64,000 nucleotides of DNA from Mycetocola manganoxydans. GTDB lineage: Bacteria; Actinomycetota; Actinomycetes; Actinomycetales; Microbacteriaceae. The position numbers were made by a program, and so were the translations under genes. Where the stretch lies: assembly GCF_003667545.1 (NCBI RefSeq), contig NZ_RCUV01000007.1, positions 1 through 64,000 of the forward strand, in the 5' to 3' direction. The notes beneath the pieces were generated by a model. It made no database searches, was not told the DNA's origin, and saw nothing but the letters and a program-made list of their open reading frames with translations. Below, in pieces: positions 34,116-44,810 of the stretch. Each line of letters starts with the position of its first letter. The stretch's first letter is position 1.

Positions 34116-35056
34116 TGAGCGGAATGCAGCCGGCCGCTGAACACCTTCGCGGAGCCATTGATCTTTCGAGCCTCGTCAACCGTAACGCCCCCGGCACCCC
34201 GGCGGCCCCGACAGCGGGCGCGACCGCGGCACCCGCTGCACCGGGGGCATCCGTCGATCTTCCCGGACTCGTCCTCGAGGGGACTGACGCGACCTTCAGT
34301 CAGTTCCTCGACCTGTCGGCCCGGGTCCCGATCCTTGTCGATCTGTATGCGGGTTCCCCTACTCCGGGTTTCGACACGATCGTCAAGACCTACGGCGGCA
34401 GGCTCGTCCTCGTCACGGTGGATGTCACGACGAACGTGCAGTTGCGGCAGGCGTTCCAGGTCCAGTCTGTCCCGGCAGCGGTCGCTCTCATCGGCGGTCG
34501 TCCGCTCCAGCTCTTCGCGGGAGCACTCCCGGAGGATCAGGTGCGGCAGGTTCTCGACCAGGTGTTGCAGGCTGCTGGGCAGAGCGGTGTGACGGGAACG
34601 GCATCCGTCCCGGATACCGCTGACGCCGAACCTGTCGAGCCACCGTTGCCACCACTGCACGCAGAGGCGTACGACGCGATCGAGCAGGGCGACTACCCGC
34701 GGGCGATCTCCGCGTACAAGACGGCAATCGCCCAGAACCCGACCGACAAGATGGCGGTGGCAGGACTCGCCCAGGTGAGCCTCCTGCATCGCCTGCAGGG
34801 AAAGACGATCGAACAGATCCGCTCGGCGGGAGCCGACTCGTCGGATCTCGATGCTCAGTTGGATGTGGCCGATCTCGACCTCTCCGGTGGGCACGTCGAA
34901 GACGCCTTCGACCGGTTGCTGACCCGGTTCGAGACCTCCGATGCTGATGACCGCAACGTCATCCGCACCCGGCTGCTCGAACTCTTCGAGGTCGCGGGTC
35001 TCGATGACCCGCGCGTCGTCCGCGCCCGCGCACGGCTGACGAACCTGCTCTTCTGA
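34115..35056 (+). CDS. YbbN/CnoX-like thioredoxin-fold TPR protein
   Basis: The 313-residue protein has an Ala/Pro-rich N-terminus, a thioredoxin-fold domain (about residues 48-155: VPILVDLYAGSPTPG, VQSVPAAVALIGGRPLQLF) and a TPR/helical C-terminus (YDAIEQGDYPRAISAYKTAI, ending RARLTNLLF). The thioredoxin active site Cys-x-x-Cys is replaced by Ser-Pro-Thr-Pro, so it is not a disulfide reductase. YbbN-like proteins act as holdase/co-chaperones. It shares an operon with the preceding membrane protein and ends at a strong hairpin. Confidence 0.85.
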   Translation: MSGMQPAAEHLRGAIDLSSLVNRNAPGTPAAPTAGATAAPAAPGASVDLPGLVLEGTDATFSQFLDLSARVPILVDLYAGSPTPGFDTIVKTYGGRLVLVTVDVTTNVQLRQAFQVQSVPAAVALIGGRPLQLFAGALPEDQVRQVLDQVLQAAGQSGVTGTASVPDTADAEPVEPPLPPLHAEAYDAIEQGDYPRAISAYKTAIAQNPTDKMAVAGLAQVSLLHRLQGKTIEQIRSAGADSSDLDAQLDVADLDLSGGHVEDAFDRLLTRFETSDADDRNVIRTRLLELFEVAGLDDPRVVRARARLTNLLF

Positions 35057-35069
35057 CAACTCGCAGCAC

Positions 35070-35124
35070 AACACCCGGTGCGGCCGGGGCAACTCTCTTC
35101 GAGAAGCCCGGCCGACCGGGTGTT
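35070..35124. terminator. bidirectional terminator between the YbbN-like gene and glgB
   Basis: AACACCCGGT (35070-35079) pairs with ACCGGGTGTT (35115-35124), extended by an inner GC-rich stem (35081-35090 with 35106-35114). TTTT follows on the plus strand. It lies between two converging genes and can serve both. Confidence 0.85.
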
Positions 35125-35128
35125 TTCG

Positions 35129-37429
35129 TTACTTGCTGAGGCGGAGCCAGACAGCCCCGAGAGGGGGAAGCGTCAGTTCGGCGGATGCCGGACGTCCTGC
35201 CCACGGCTCGTTGGCGGCGACGACCGCTCCGAAGTTGCCGACGCCTGACCCACCGAATTCGGTGGCATCCGTGTTGAGGATCTCTTCCCAGCGGCCGGCT
35301 GCGGGCAGCCCGACGCGATAGGGTCCGACCGGGACACCGGAGAAGTTGAACAGGGCTGCGATCTGGTTGCCGTCGTGATCACGGCGAAGGAACGCGACGA
35401 CGCTGTTGGTGGAGTCACCGGCGTCGAGGATCTCGAACCCGCTCGCGTCGTTGTCGCGCGCCCACAGGGGAGCGTTGTCCCGGTAGACGGCGTTGAGCTG
35501 ACCGACGAGGTTGAAGAGGCCCTGGTGGCTTGGCTGGTCGAGGATCCACCAGTCCAGTCCGCGTGCCTCCGACCATTCGGACGGCTGGCCGAATTCCTGG
35601 CCCATGAACAGGAGTTGCTTGCCGGGGTGAGCCCACTGGAACGCAAGGAAGGCGCGGACGTTGGCCAGCTTCTGCCAGTGGTCTCCCGGCATCCTGGCGA
35701 GGAGCGAGCCCTTGCCGTGCACGACCTCGTCGTGGCTGACCGGAAGCAGGAAGTTCTCGCTGAACGCGTAGACGAAACTGAACGTCAGTTCGCCCTGGTG
35801 GTGGGAACGGTACATCGGGTCGTGCTTCATGTACTGGAGGGTGTCGTTCATCCAGCCCATGTTCCACTTGATGCCGAACCCGAGGCCACCACTCGATGTC
35901 GGAGCGGTCACGCCAGGCCAGCTCGTGGATTCCTCGGCGATCATGACGACCCCTGGGTTTCGCTTGTACGCCGTCGCGTTCGCCTCCTGGAGAAGGCTGA
36001 TCGCTTCGAGGTTCTCGCGGCCACCATTCTTGTTCGGGACCCACTCTCCAGGCTCTCGCGAGTAGTCGAGGTACAGCATCGAGGCCACGGCGTCGACGCG
36101 GAGCCCGTCGACGTGGAATTCCTCGAGCCAGTACAACGCGTTTGCGACGAGGAAGTTACGGACCTGGCTGTTGCCGAAGTCGAAGATGTATGTGCCCCAG
36201 TCCTTGTGTTCTCCGCGGCGCGGGTCGGCATGCTCGTAGAGGGCCTGGCCGTCGAAGCGGGCAAGCGCCCACTCGTCGGTCGCGAAGTGCCCTGGTACCC
36301 AGTCCATGAGCACTCCGATGCCGGCCTGATGCAACCGGTCGATGAGGTACTTGAGGTCGTCGGGATGTCCGAACCGGCTCGTCGGAGCGAAATATCCGGT
36401 GATCTGGTACCCCCATGAGCCGCCGTACGGATGCTCCGCGAGCGGCATGAATTCCACGTGGGTGTATCCGAGGGCGCGAACGTATTCGATGAGCGGGTCG
36501 GCGATGTCGCGGTAGCCGAGGCCGGGACGCCACGAGCCGAGGTGCATTTCGTAAATGCTCATCGGGCCCTCGTGCGGGTTCGTGGCGGCGCGGTGTTGCA
36601 TCCACGCGCCGTCTGCCCATTCATGACTCGATTCGCCGACGACGGATGCCGTCAGTGGCGGGATCTCGGTGAATCGCGCCATGGGGTCAGCCCGCGTGAC
36701 CCAGCGGCCGTCGGCGCTGAGCAGTTCGAACTTGTAGAGGGAACCGGCCTCGAGACCAGGAACGAACAGCTCCCAGACGCCTGTCGGGCCCATGTTTCGC
36801 AGCGAGTGGAGCCGGCCGTCCCAATTGTTGAACTCACCGATCACGCGAACAGCCTGAGCGTGTGGCGCCCACACGCTGAACGCCGTTCCGCGCACGGCCA
36901 TTCCCCCGAAGGCGGAGTGATCGACGAGGTGCGCGCCGAGGGCTTGCCACAGCTGTTCGTGCCTTCCTTCGCCGATCAGGTGCAGGTCGAGCTCGCCGAT
37001 GCTCGGGGGGAACCGGTACGGGTCCTCTGTCTTCCACACCTTGTCGTCGCCATACGTGGCTTCGAGCGTGTAGTCGGGGTACCCGGCCGTGTGCTCCGCC
37101 TCCCAGATGCCGTGGGCGAGGTGGCTCAATTCGAGCCGCGTGCCATCTGCCAGCACCGCGGTCACGGTTTCGGCGAGCGGGCGCAGGGCACGCAAAAGGG
37201 TCTTATCCCCTGAGGGGTGCTGACCGAGAACCGAGTGCGGGTCGAAATACGAGCCGGTGGCGACGGATTCAAGAATGTGGGCTGACGGGGTTTCCGCGCG
37301 TGCCGGTGAGGTCGGGGTTGCCGGTGGAGCGGGCGCTTTCGCCGGGGTCTCCGCTGCTTTCGCGGACGACGACGTGGCGTCTGCGTCCTTCGACGGGGTG
37401 GGCTGTGCCGGTCGGGTGGGGTCGGTCAC
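35129..37429 (-). CDS. glgB: 1,4-alpha-glucan branching enzyme
   Basis: GlgB makes alpha-1,6 branches in glycogen-like glucan. The 766-residue protein has an Ala/Pro/Thr-rich N-terminal tail of about 50 residues, then the N-terminal beta-sandwich ([12 protein letters not shown]), CBM48 ([19 protein letters not shown]) and the GH13 barrel. Catalytic motifs are present: [16 protein letters not shown] with the nucleophile Asp, [14 protein letters not shown] with the acid Glu, and [17 protein letters not shown] at 37429 overlaps the glgE stop (GTGA), so GlgE and GlgB are co-translated, matching the GlgE pathway in which GlgE elongates and GlgB branches. Confidence 0.95.
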   Translation of the reverse strand: MTDPTRPAQPTPSKDADATSSSAKAAETPAKAPAPPATPTSPARAETPSAHILESVATGSYFDPHSVLGQHPSGDKTLLRALRPLAETVTAVLADGTRLELSHLAHGIWEAEHTAGYPDYTLEATYGDDKVWKTEDPYRFPPSIGELDLHLIGEGRHEQLWQALGAHLVDHSAFGGMAVRGTAFSVWAPHAQAVRVIGEFNNWDGRLHSLRNMGPTGVWELFVPGLEAGSLYKFELLSADGRWVTRADPMARFTEIPPLTASVVGESSHEWADGAWMQHRAATNPHEGPMSIYEMHLGSWRPGLGYRDIADPLIEYVRALGYTHVEFMPLAEHPYGGSWGYQITGYFAPTSRFGHPDDLKYLIDRLHQAGIGVLMDWVPGHFATDEWALARFDGQALYEHADPRRGEHKDWGTYIFDFGNSQVRNFLVANALYWLEEFHVDGLRVDAVASMLYLDYSREPGEWVPNKNGGRENLEAISLLQEANATAYKRNPGVVMIAEESTSWPGVTAPTSSGGLGFGIKWNMGWMNDTLQYMKHDPMYRSHHQGELTFSFVYAFSENFLLPVSHDEVVHGKGSLLARMPGDHWQKLANVRAFLAFQWAHPGKQLLFMGQEFGQPSEWSEARGLDWWILDQPSHQGLFNLVGQLNAVYRDNAPLWARDNDASGFEILDAGDSTNSVVAFLRRDHDGNQIAALFNFSGVPVGPYRVGLPAAGRWEEILNTDATEFGGSGVGNFGAVVAANEPWAGRPASAELTLPPLGAVWLRLSK

Positions 37430-39495
37430 GCGGTGGCCTCCTGAACGTGGAAAATGTGCACGGGTTCGGTGAACGCGTCGAGGCGGACAAAATTGTGTTC
37501 GCCCCAGGTCCAGCTCGAGCCGGTGATGAGGTCGGTGACCTGGTAGTGGGTCCCCGGCTCGAGCCCGAACGCAGTGCTGTCGATGTGGACGGTGGTCTCG
37601 CGCACCGAATGCGGGTCGACATTCGCCACGACGAGGATGGTGTCAGCGACGCCGTCATCGGTGAAAGCACCATCGAGATGCTTGCTGTAGACAAGGATCG
37701 AGTCGTCGTCGCTCGTGTGCAGGTGCAGGTTTCGCAACTGCCGCAGCGCGGGGTGGTCCTTGCGAATCTGGTTGAGCATGCCGAGGTAGAGCGAGAGTGA
37801 AGCGCCTGCTGCGTCGGCAGCGGCGAAGTCGCGGGGTTTGAACTCGTACTTCTCGTTATCGATGTTCTCCTCGGCACCGGGGCGCGCAACGTTCTCGAAC
37901 AACTCGAAGCCCGAGTAGACACCCCACACCGGCGCCGCCGTTGCAGCCAGGGCTGCCCGGATGGTGAATGCGGCGGGTCCTCCGAACTGCAGGTACTCCG
38001 TGAGGATGTCCGGGGTGTTGACGAAGAGGTTGGGGCGGAGGAAATCGGCGGTCTCCGAGCTGATGCTGGTGAAGAATTCCTCCAGCTCCTCCTTCGTGTT
38101 CCGCCAGGTGAAGTAGGTGTAGCTCTGCTGGAAGCCGACACGGGCGAGTGCCTGCATCATTGCCGGGCGGGTGAAGGCCTCGGCGAGGAAGATGGCATCC
38201 GGCTCTTCGGCGTTCACCGTGGCGATGAGCCACTCCCAGAACTCGACGGTCTTGGTGTGCGGGTTATCGACACGGAAGATCTTCACACCGACCGAAATCC
38301 AGTACCGCACGATGCGGAGAACTTCGGCGCGGATGCCCTCGGGGTCGTTGTCGAAGTTGATCGGATAGATGTCCTGGTACTTCTTCGGCGGGTTCTCGGC
38401 GTACGCGATGGAACCGTCGGGGAGCGTTGTGAACCACTCGGGGTGCTCGGTCACCCACGGGTGATCGGGAGATGCCTGCAGGGCGAGGTCGATGGCGATC
38501 TCGATGTCGTTCTTCGCGGCCTGGGCGAGGAAGTACGTGAAATCGTCGACCGTACCGAGTTCCGGGTGGATGGCGTCGTGTCCGCCCTCGGCCGAACCGA
38601 TCGCCCACGGGGACCCGGGGTCGTTGGGGCCCGGGTTGAGCGTGTTGTTCGGACCCTTGCGGAACGCCGTGCCGATCGGATGAATCGGAGGAAGGTAGAC
38701 GACGTCGAAACCCATCGCTGAAACCGCGGAGAGACGTTTGGACGCGGTACGGAACGTACCGGACGTCCATGACCCGTCCTCGTGCTGTTTGGCACCCTCG
38801 GAGCGGGGGAAGAATTCGTACCAGGAAGCGACGCCGGCGCGGGTGCGCTCCACCCGGATCGTCGCGGGCTCGGATTCGCTCGACAGCGTCGTCATCGGCC
38901 GGAGTTTGGCGATGTCGTGTAGTCGGGAATCATCGAGGACCGCCGTGCGGGTCTCGAGCGGAGCATCCGTCGCCGCCAGTTCCGTTGCTTTCGCTGCGAG
39001 GTAGGCGCGTTCGTCCGCCGAGCGGGAGGCGTCGGTCGCCGCTCGTTCGAGGAGCTGGGCGCCGATCGTGAACATCAGCTCGACATCGAGTCCGGCAGGA
39101 ATCTTGATCGAGGCATTGTGGTGCCAGGTTTCGAAGTCGTCCGAGTAGGCCCGTACCCGGAAGGTCCAGGTGCCTGGAGCCGTGACCTGGGCGAGGACCC
39201 GATAATCGTCGAGGCCGACCGTGACGAGATGCATCGGATGCCGCTGGGTCGCGCCGGCGGGATCGGTGAGCAGGAGCTCCACCCCGATCGCGTCGTGCCC
39301 CTCGCGGAACGCGGTCGCCTGGAACGGGATGACTTCACCGACGAATCCCTTCGCCGGCCATCGTCCGCAGGACACCACGGGGGAGAGGCCGAGCACAGGA
39401 AACCTGCCGATGCCTCGAGTTGTCGTGCTGGATTCGGTCTGCGCCGCGGCGGCCTTCGACGGCCTGGACGTTGCGCTGGTTGCTTTCTTCGCCAC
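37426..39495 (-). CDS. glgE: alpha-1,4-glucan:maltose-1-phosphate maltosyltransferase
   Basis: GlgE adds maltose from maltose-1-phosphate to alpha-glucan. The 689-residue GH13_3 protein has an N-terminal Ala/Ser-rich segment, the immunoglobulin-like domain ([19 protein letters not shown]), the barrel and the C-terminal sheet. The nucleophile is D410 in [13 protein letters not shown] and the acid is E439 in [12 protein letters not shown]. Their 29-residue separation equals that of characterised Streptomyces GlgE (D394/E423). GTG at 39495 (VAKKATSAT) is preferred over a longer frame to 39579. No maltokinase or TreS is in the window; maltose-1-phosphate may come from genes elsewhere. Confidence 0.94.
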   Translation of the reverse strand: MAKKATSATSRPSKAAAAQTESSTTTRGIGRFPVLGLSPVVSCGRWPAKGFVGEVIPFQATAFREGHDAIGVELLLTDPAGATQRHPMHLVTVGLDDYRVLAQVTAPGTWTFRVRAYSDDFETWHHNASIKIPAGLDVELMFTIGAQLLERAATDASRSADERAYLAAKATELAATDAPLETRTAVLDDSRLHDIAKLRPMTTLSSESEPATIRVERTRAGVASWYEFFPRSEGAKQHEDGSWTSGTFRTASKRLSAVSAMGFDVVYLPPIHPIGTAFRKGPNNTLNPGPNDPGSPWAIGSAEGGHDAIHPELGTVDDFTYFLAQAAKNDIEIAIDLALQASPDHPWVTEHPEWFTTLPDGSIAYAENPPKKYQDIYPINFDNDPEGIRAEVLRIVRYWISVGVKIFRVDNPHTKTVEFWEWLIATVNAEEPDAIFLAEAFTRPAMMQALARVGFQQSYTYFTWRNTKEELEEFFTSISSETADFLRPNLFVNTPDILTEYLQFGGPAAFTIRAALAATAAPVWGVYSGFELFENVARPGAEENIDNEKYEFKPRDFAAADAAGASLSLYLGMLNQIRKDHPALRQLRNLHLHTSDDDSILVYSKHLDGAFTDDGVADTILVVANVDPHSVRETTVHIDSTAFGLEPGTHYQVTDLITGSSWTWGEHNFVRLDAFTEPVHIFHVQEATA

Positions 39496-39595
39496 GGTCC
39501 GACCGTACCGCGAATCGTCCGGGTTCGCCGGTGCCTTGATTAATATCGCCGCGGCCAATAAAGCCCGGCGATCGCGCAACGTGCCGCGGCTCGCC

Positions 39596-39601
39596 TAGGC
39601 T
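39596..39601 (+). promoter_or_regulatory. -10 hexamer of leaderless glgP promoter
   Basis: TAGGCT is followed by six bases and the GTG at 39608. The 112-bp gap to glgE also holds the divergent glgE promoter, for which no clear hexamer was identified. Confidence 0.6.
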
Positions 39602-39607
39602 GAACGC

Positions 39608-42172
39608 GTGAAGGCCATCCGACGTTTTACCGTGCGCCCTGCTCTACCCGAACGGCTGAATGCCCTGGAGCAGCTGGCGGGAAATCTGCGCTGGGCGTGG
39701 CATGGCCCGACCCAGGAATTGTTCGCCGAGATCGCCCCTGATGCCTGGCGCGAATTCCAGCACGATCCGATCAGCTTGTTCGGTCAGATCACCCAGGAAC
39801 GCATCGACGAGCTGGCGGCGGACGAGGACTTCGTGCGTCGAGCCAATGCCCTCGGCGAAGACCTCAACCGGTATCTCACCGAGCCGCGCTGGTACCAGCA
39901 GCTCGAGGGCGACAAACCGGACTCCATCGCCTACTTCTCGCCGGAGTACGGTATCGCCGCCGCGCTCCCGCAGTACTCCGGCGGCCTCGGCATTCTCGCG
40001 GGTGACCACCTCAAGAGTGCCTCTGACCTGGGCGTGCCGCTCGTCGCCGTCGGCTTGTTCTACCGGTCCGGATACTTCAGCCAGGCTCTCTCTCCCGACG
40101 GCTGGCAGCAGGAGACGTACCCGGTGCTCGACCCGGACGGGCTGCCACTCCGCGTGCTGCGGCAGCCCGACGGGAGCCCGGTCATCATCACGCTCTGTCT
40201 TCCTGACGACCAGGTGCTCAGCGCGAGGATCTGGCAGGCCCGCGTCGGCCGGGTGACGCTTCTTCTCCTGGACTCCGACATTCCGGAGAACAGCGAAGAA
40301 CTGTGCCACGTGACCGACCGTCTCTACGGCGGAGCGGAAGAACACCGCTTGCGACAGGAGCTTCTCCTGGGTATCGGCGGGGTGCGCGCGATCAGCGCAT
40401 GGGCAGAACGCGCCGGCGTCCAATCGCCCCTCGTCTTCCACACCAATGAGGGCCATGCCGGATTCCTCGGTGTGGAACGCATCGGCGCACTGATCCGCGG
40501 CGGTCTGACGTTCACCGAAGCCCTCCAGGTCGTCAGGGCCGGCACGGTGTTCACCACGCACACCCCCGTGCCAGCCGGGATCGACCGCTTCGACTCCGGG
40601 CTCATCCGGCGGTACTTCGAGACCGAGTTGCTCCCAGGGGTCGAGACCGGCGACGTGCTCGCACTGGGACGCGAACCGGGCGACCAGTCCGGCGGCGTCT
40701 TCAATATGGCGCTCATGGGACTTCGACTCGGCCAGCGGGCCAACGGTGTGTCGCAGCTTCACGGCGAGGTGAGCCGGCGCATGTTCAGCGAACTGTGGCC
40801 GGGCTTCGACGCTGACGATGTCCCTATCCGCTCCGTCACCAACGGGGTGCACCCGGCAAGCTGGACGGCTCCGCAGCTCACCGAGCTGGCGATCAGGAAC
40901 CTCGGGACGTCGGACACCGCCACAGCAGATTGGGCGTCACCCGCCGTGAGCGATGCGGAGCTCTGGGGCGCACGCAACGAGATGAAACGGGAGCTCGTCG
41001 ACGACGCGCGCAAGCGTCTCGAACGTGCGTGGACCGCTCAGAACCCCGGTGGCGTCGCGCCCGAGTGGGTGCGGAACGTTCTCGACCCCCGGGTCTTGAC
41101 GATCGGCTTCGCCCGTCGGGTCCCCACCTACAAACGCCTCACTCTGATGCTTCACGACACCGAGCGGTTGCGGCGCATCCTGCTTCACCCGGATCGTCCC
41201 GTCCAGATCGTCGTCGCAGGCAAGTCACACCCGGCTGACCTCGAAGGCAAGAGGCTCATTCAGAAATTTGCTGAGTTCGCCCGGGAACCCGACGTGCGGG
41301 AACGCATCGTCTTCCTGCCCAACTACGACATCTCGATGGCCCAGAAGCTGTACCCGGGAACCGACGTCTGGCTGAACAATCCGCTGCGTCCACTCGAGGC
41401 GTGCGGCACTTCGGGAATGAAAGCAGCGCTCAATGGCGTGCTCAACCTGTCGATTCTCGACGGCTGGTGGAACGAATTCTTCGACGGCGAGAACGGCTGG
41501 GCCATCCCGTCAGCGGTGACCGCCGACGCGGACGAACGCGACAGGCTCGAAGCCGAATCCATGTACGACCTCATCGAGCACCAGATCGCGCCACGGTTCT
41601 ACGACCGCGACGGCGACGGCATCCCCGCCGACTGGATGCGAAGCATCCGCCACACCCTCTCCACGCTGTCGCCGCAACTGAGCGCTGATCGGATGGTGAG
41701 CGAATACGTGAACACCCTCTACCGGCCCGCTTTCGACAGCACCTCCGAGCTGCGCCACGATGGTTTCCGGGCGGCACGTCGCCTCGCGGACTGGAAGAGG
41801 CGCGTGACGGATGCCTGGAGCGGGGTGGCGATCGCTCACGTCGAATCGGGCGGACTTGACCTCGCACCCCAGGTCGGCGATGAGCTGCACCTGCGGGCAT
41901 CCGTCCGTCTCGGCTCCCTCACCCCTGACGACGTCTCGGTCCAGGTCGTGTACGGCAGGAGCGCGGCGAACGGCGATGACCTGCGTGACGTTCAGACGGC
42001 AGACCTCGAGCCGGAAGGCGACTTCGCCGAAGCATCTGACTCCGGCGAATGGCTGTTCGCAGGAACAGTGAGCCTCGGCCGACCAGGTGCGTTCGGGTAC
42101 ACGGTCCGGGTGGTGCCGAAGAACGCACTCCTCGATAACGCAGCAGAACTGGGACTCATCGCCGTCGCGTGA
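39608..42172 (+). CDS. glgP: alpha-glucan phosphorylase
   Basis: GlgP releases glucose-1-phosphate from alpha-1,4-glucan ends. The 854-residue protein is of the actinobacterial/archaeal type, with a DUF3417 domain in the first 120 residues (LEQLAGNLRWAWHGPTQELF). Motifs include EYGIAAALPQYSGGLGILAG, VFHTNEGHAGF, VFTTHTPVPAGIDRF and GFARRVPTYKR. The pyridoxal-phosphate lysine lies in LEACGTSGMKAALNG. It is divergent from glgE-glgB and so the degradative arm next to the synthetic arm. The GTG start follows a leaderless-type -10. Confidence 0.95.
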   Translation: MKAIRRFTVRPALPERLNALEQLAGNLRWAWHGPTQELFAEIAPDAWREFQHDPISLFGQITQERIDELAADEDFVRRANALGEDLNRYLTEPRWYQQLEGDKPDSIAYFSPEYGIAAALPQYSGGLGILAGDHLKSASDLGVPLVAVGLFYRSGYFSQALSPDGWQQETYPVLDPDGLPLRVLRQPDGSPVIITLCLPDDQVLSARIWQARVGRVTLLLLDSDIPENSEELCHVTDRLYGGAEEHRLRQELLLGIGGVRAISAWAERAGVQSPLVFHTNEGHAGFLGVERIGALIRGGLTFTEALQVVRAGTVFTTHTPVPAGIDRFDSGLIRRYFETELLPGVETGDVLALGREPGDQSGGVFNMALMGLRLGQRANGVSQLHGEVSRRMFSELWPGFDADDVPIRSVTNGVHPASWTAPQLTELAIRNLGTSDTATADWASPAVSDAELWGARNEMKRELVDDARKRLERAWTAQNPGGVAPEWVRNVLDPRVLTIGFARRVPTYKRLTLMLHDTERLRRILLHPDRPVQIVVAGKSHPADLEGKRLIQKFAEFAREPDVRERIVFLPNYDISMAQKLYPGTDVWLNNPLRPLEACGTSGMKAALNGVLNLSILDGWWNEFFDGENGWAIPSAVTADADERDRLEAESMYDLIEHQIAPRFYDRDGDGIPADWMRSIRHTLSTLSPQLSADRMVSEYVNTLYRPAFDSTSELRHDGFRAARRLADWKRRVTDAWSGVAIAHVESGGLDLAPQVGDELHLRASVRLGSLTPDDVSVQVVYGRSAANGDDLRDVQTADLEPEGDFAEASDSGEWLFAGTVSLGRPGAFGYTVRVVPKNALLDNAAELGLIAVA

Positions 42173-42192
42173 GGCGGAGATCGCCTGCCGAC

Positions 42193-42681
42193 TCAGGATC
42201 GGGCGATCGCCGCGAGTGCGCCTGCCGTTGCGGTGAGAAGGTCGGCCGGCGCGAGTTCGATGTCCAGGCCGCGACGCCCGCCGGACACGAACACGCTCGC
42301 GTGGAGAACCAGGGAATCGTCGAGGACGGTGCGCAGCGGGGTCTTCTGGCCGACCGGGCTGATGCCGCCGACGACATACCCGGTCTTGCGCTCGGCGAGT
42401 GCCGGCTCTGCCATCGTCGCTCGCTTCGCGCCGACAGCCGAGGCGAGTGCCTTGAGGTCCAGTTGCGTCGACACGGGAACCACGGCAACGACGAGCGCGC
42501 CGTCAACGTCGGCGAGCAGCGTCTTGAACACCCGGTTCGGATCCACCCCGAGGGCGTCGGCTGCCTCGAGACCGTAGCTCGCCGCTCCCGGCTGATGGGA
42601 ATACGGATGCTCGGTGAACGCGATGCCGCGCGCCGACAGCGCCGCCGTCGCGGGCGTGCCAGCACCACCCTTCTTCGCCAC
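42193..42681 (-). CDS. ybaK: YbaK-type Cys-tRNA(Pro) deacylase
   Basis: The 162-residue editing protein hydrolyses Cys-tRNA(Pro) made in error by prolyl-tRNA synthetase. Family motifs are present: FKTLLADVDGALVVAVVP, GYVVGGISPVGQKTPLRTVLD, with the conserved catalytic Lys in the FKTL block, and the RRGLDIELAPADLL end. Length is typical. It lies between glgP (convergent) and glgX (same strand, upstream by 18 bases) and could share the glgX transcript. Confidence 0.93.
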   Translation of the reverse strand: MAKKGGAGTPATAALSARGIAFTEHPYSHQPGAASYGLEAADALGVDPNRVFKTLLADVDGALVVAVVPVSTQLDLKALASAVGAKRATMAEPALAERKTGYVVGGISPVGQKTPLRTVLDDSLVLHASVFVSGGRRGLDIELAPADLLTATAGALAAIARS

Positions 42682-42699
42682 GATCGCGCCCCTCGCTCG

Positions 42700-44754
42700 T
42701 CAGTCCGCCGATACGGCCAGGAACAGCAGCATCGATGTCGGCTGCAGGTCGAGAGTGTCCCCGGGGGCGAACGACCTGCTTTCGGTCAGCGGGGTTTCGT
42801 CCTCACTGCGCCAGAGCAGCTCGAAACGGTCGACCCCGTCGTGGACGGGGAGGGTGACCGTGAGCGGAGATTCGACACCGTGCACGATGAGCAGGATCCG
42901 ATTGAACTCTTCGACCTCGGGGGTGCTCGCCGCGACGTACTGGAGAGTGCGGTTGCGCGCGCTGGTCCAGTCGTCATCGCTCATTGTGTTCCCCGACTGG
43001 TCGTACCAGTCCATCCGGCTCGAGCTCGGCACCGTCTCACCAGGCCGACCGAACCGCACCGGGCGCAGTGCCGGGTTTTCGCGGCGCAGCTGAAGAAGCC
43101 TTCTCGCGTGTGCGTGGAGGTTGTGTTGCCACTTGTCGACCGCGAAGCTCAGCCAGGTCAGTTCGGAGTCGTGGCAGTACGCATTGTTGTTCCCGCGCTG
43201 GGTCCTGCCGTATTCGTCTCCCGCGGTGATCATCGGCACCCCGGCCGACAACAGAAGAGTGGCGAGGAGGTTCCTCATCGCCTTGCGTCGGGTGGCGAGG
43301 ATCACCTCATCGGCGGTAGGACCTTCTGCGCCGTGGTTGAAAGAGCGGTTGTTGTCGGTCCCGTCCCGGTTCGACTCGCCGTTTCCGACGTTGCGCTTCA
43401 CGTCGTAGGAGACGAGGTCGGCGAGGGTGAAGCCGTCGTGAGCGGTGACGAGATTGACGGATGCCAGGGGGCCGCGTTCAGCGGAAAAGGTATTCGACGA
43501 CCCGGCAAGTCGAGTGGCGAAGCCGCCGATACCGACGGGTGCCGTGCTGGCCCTGCGGGCGTAGTCGACATCCGAGAGCCAGAAGTTTCGCACTCGGTCA
43601 CGGTACCGGTCGTTCCAGTCGATCCAGCCGACCGGGAAGTTCCCGGTCTGCCAGCCGCCCATCCCGACATCCCAGGGTTCCGAGATCATCTTCACGCCGG
43701 CGAGGGCCGGGTCAGCGATGATCTCGGTCAACAGAGGATGCTCGGGGGTGAACTCGTGGGTCGCGTCACGTCCGAGTGTGACGGCGAGATCGAACCGGAA
43801 CCCATCGACCTGGACCTCGTTGGCCCAATACCGCAGAGAATCCATCACGAGTCGATGGGCAGCGGGATGCGACGTGTCGAGGCTGTTCCCACAACCGGTG
43901 ACATCGATGTAGTCGCCGCTCTCGGTCTGGCGGTAGTAGGCGTCGTTGTCGAGTCCGCGGAGACTCGTCGTCGGTCCGCCCCTGCCCTCTTCAGCCGTGT
44001 GGTTGTAGACGACGTCGAGAATGACCTCGAGCCCGGCCTCATGGAGCAGCCGCACCATTCCCTTGAACTCGCGGAGGATGGCATCCGGTCCTGCGGCCTG
44101 CGCGGCCTTCGACGCATACGGCGGGTGAGGGGTGAAGAAGTTGAGGGTGTTGTAGCCCCAATAGTTTGTGAGCCCCTGCCGGATGAGCCGCTGCTCGGAA
44201 ACGAACGCGTGAACGGGAAGCAACTCGACCGTTGTGACCCCGAGGTCCTTCAGGTAGCCGATGGTCGATTCGTGAGCGAGCCCCGCGTAGCTTCCGCGAA
44301 GTGCCTCAGGGACGTGCCGGTTGAGCTTCGACATGCCCTTGGCGTGGGCTTCATAGATGACAGTCCGGTCGAGCGGGACCTGGGGCTTCGCAACGTCGCC
44401 CCAGTCGAAGCCTGTGTCAACGACGGCGGACCTGAATTGCCCCGCGGCGACGCGCACGAGCCCCTTCGCGTATGGATCGATGAGCAGGTTCGCGGGATTG
44501 AACGCCGAAGTCGGCGTCGATTCTCCCGACGCCTTGATCGCGTACCTGGTACCCACCTTGAGCGAGCGGGAGCGCCCGATCCAGATCGAACCCTGTGTCT
44601 TCTGCATCGTCACCGTCCTGGTCACCCAGTTGGGGTCGGTGTCATCGAAGATCACCAGCTCCATCGCATCGGCACTCGCGGAGTAGACCCGGAGTTCACC
44701 ACCGTGCGAGGTGAGCCGTACGCCGAGATCGTGCAGGGAATCGGCTGGGGTCAT
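42700..44754 (-). CDS. glgX: glycogen debranching enzyme GlgX
   Basis: GlgX hydrolyses alpha-1,6 branches of phosphorylase-limit glucan. The 684-residue GH13_11 protein has the CBM48 N-terminus (ELRVYSASADAMELVIF), DGFRFDLAVTLGRD with the nucleophile Asp, ISEPWDVGMGGWQTGNFP with the acid Glu, VTAHDGFTLADLVSYD and GDEYGRTQRGNNNAYCHD. It cooperates with GlgP across the neighbouring ybaK. A long antisense frame covering it is judged to be an artefact. ATG at 44754, with TACTCT seven bases before it. Confidence 0.95.
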   Translation of the reverse strand: MTPADSLHDLGVRLTSHGGELRVYSASADAMELVIFDDTDPNWVTRTVTMQKTQGSIWIGRSRSLKVGTRYAIKASGESTPTSAFNPANLLIDPYAKGLVRVAAGQFRSAVVDTGFDWGDVAKPQVPLDRTVIYEAHAKGMSKLNRHVPEALRGSYAGLAHESTIGYLKDLGVTTVELLPVHAFVSEQRLIRQGLTNYWGYNTLNFFTPHPPYASKAAQAAGPDAILREFKGMVRLLHEAGLEVILDVVYNHTAEEGRGGPTTSLRGLDNDAYYRQTESGDYIDVTGCGNSLDTSHPAAHRLVMDSLRYWANEVQVDGFRFDLAVTLGRDATHEFTPEHPLLTEIIADPALAGVKMISEPWDVGMGGWQTGNFPVGWIDWNDRYRDRVRNFWLSDVDYARRASTAPVGIGGFATRLAGSSNTFSAERGPLASVNLVTAHDGFTLADLVSYDVKRNVGNGESNRDGTDNNRSFNHGAEGPTADEVILATRRKAMRNLLATLLLSAGVPMITAGDEYGRTQRGNNNAYCHDSELTWLSFAVDKWQHNLHAHARRLLQLRRENPALRPVRFGRPGETVPSSSRMDWYDQSGNTMSDDDWTSARNRTLQYVAASTPEVEEFNRILLIVHGVESPLTVTLPVHDGVDRFELLWRSEDETPLTESRSFAPGDTLDLQPTSMLLFLAVSAD

Positions 44755-44761
44755 GCGTTCT

Positions 44762-44767
44762 AGAGTA
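44762..44767 (-). promoter_or_regulatory. -10 hexamer of near-leaderless glgX promoter
   Basis: Read on the minus strand, TACTCT is followed by seven bases and the glgX ATG. Confidence 0.45.
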
Positions 44768-44810
44768 GTTTGTGCGCGAATCGCGCGCTGACAGGCACGA
44801 GAGGAGCACC

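Noticed and set aside
35375-36418. A 347-codon plus-strand frame opposite glgB
   Set aside because: Antisense shadow of a recognised enzyme with no own ribosome site or motifs.
42169-44763. An 864-codon open frame on the plus strand opposite ybaK and glgX
   Set aside because: It is antisense to two clearly homologous genes, its translation is rich in Arg, Val, Gly and Asp with no family motif, and it matches the third-position GC shadow of glgX.
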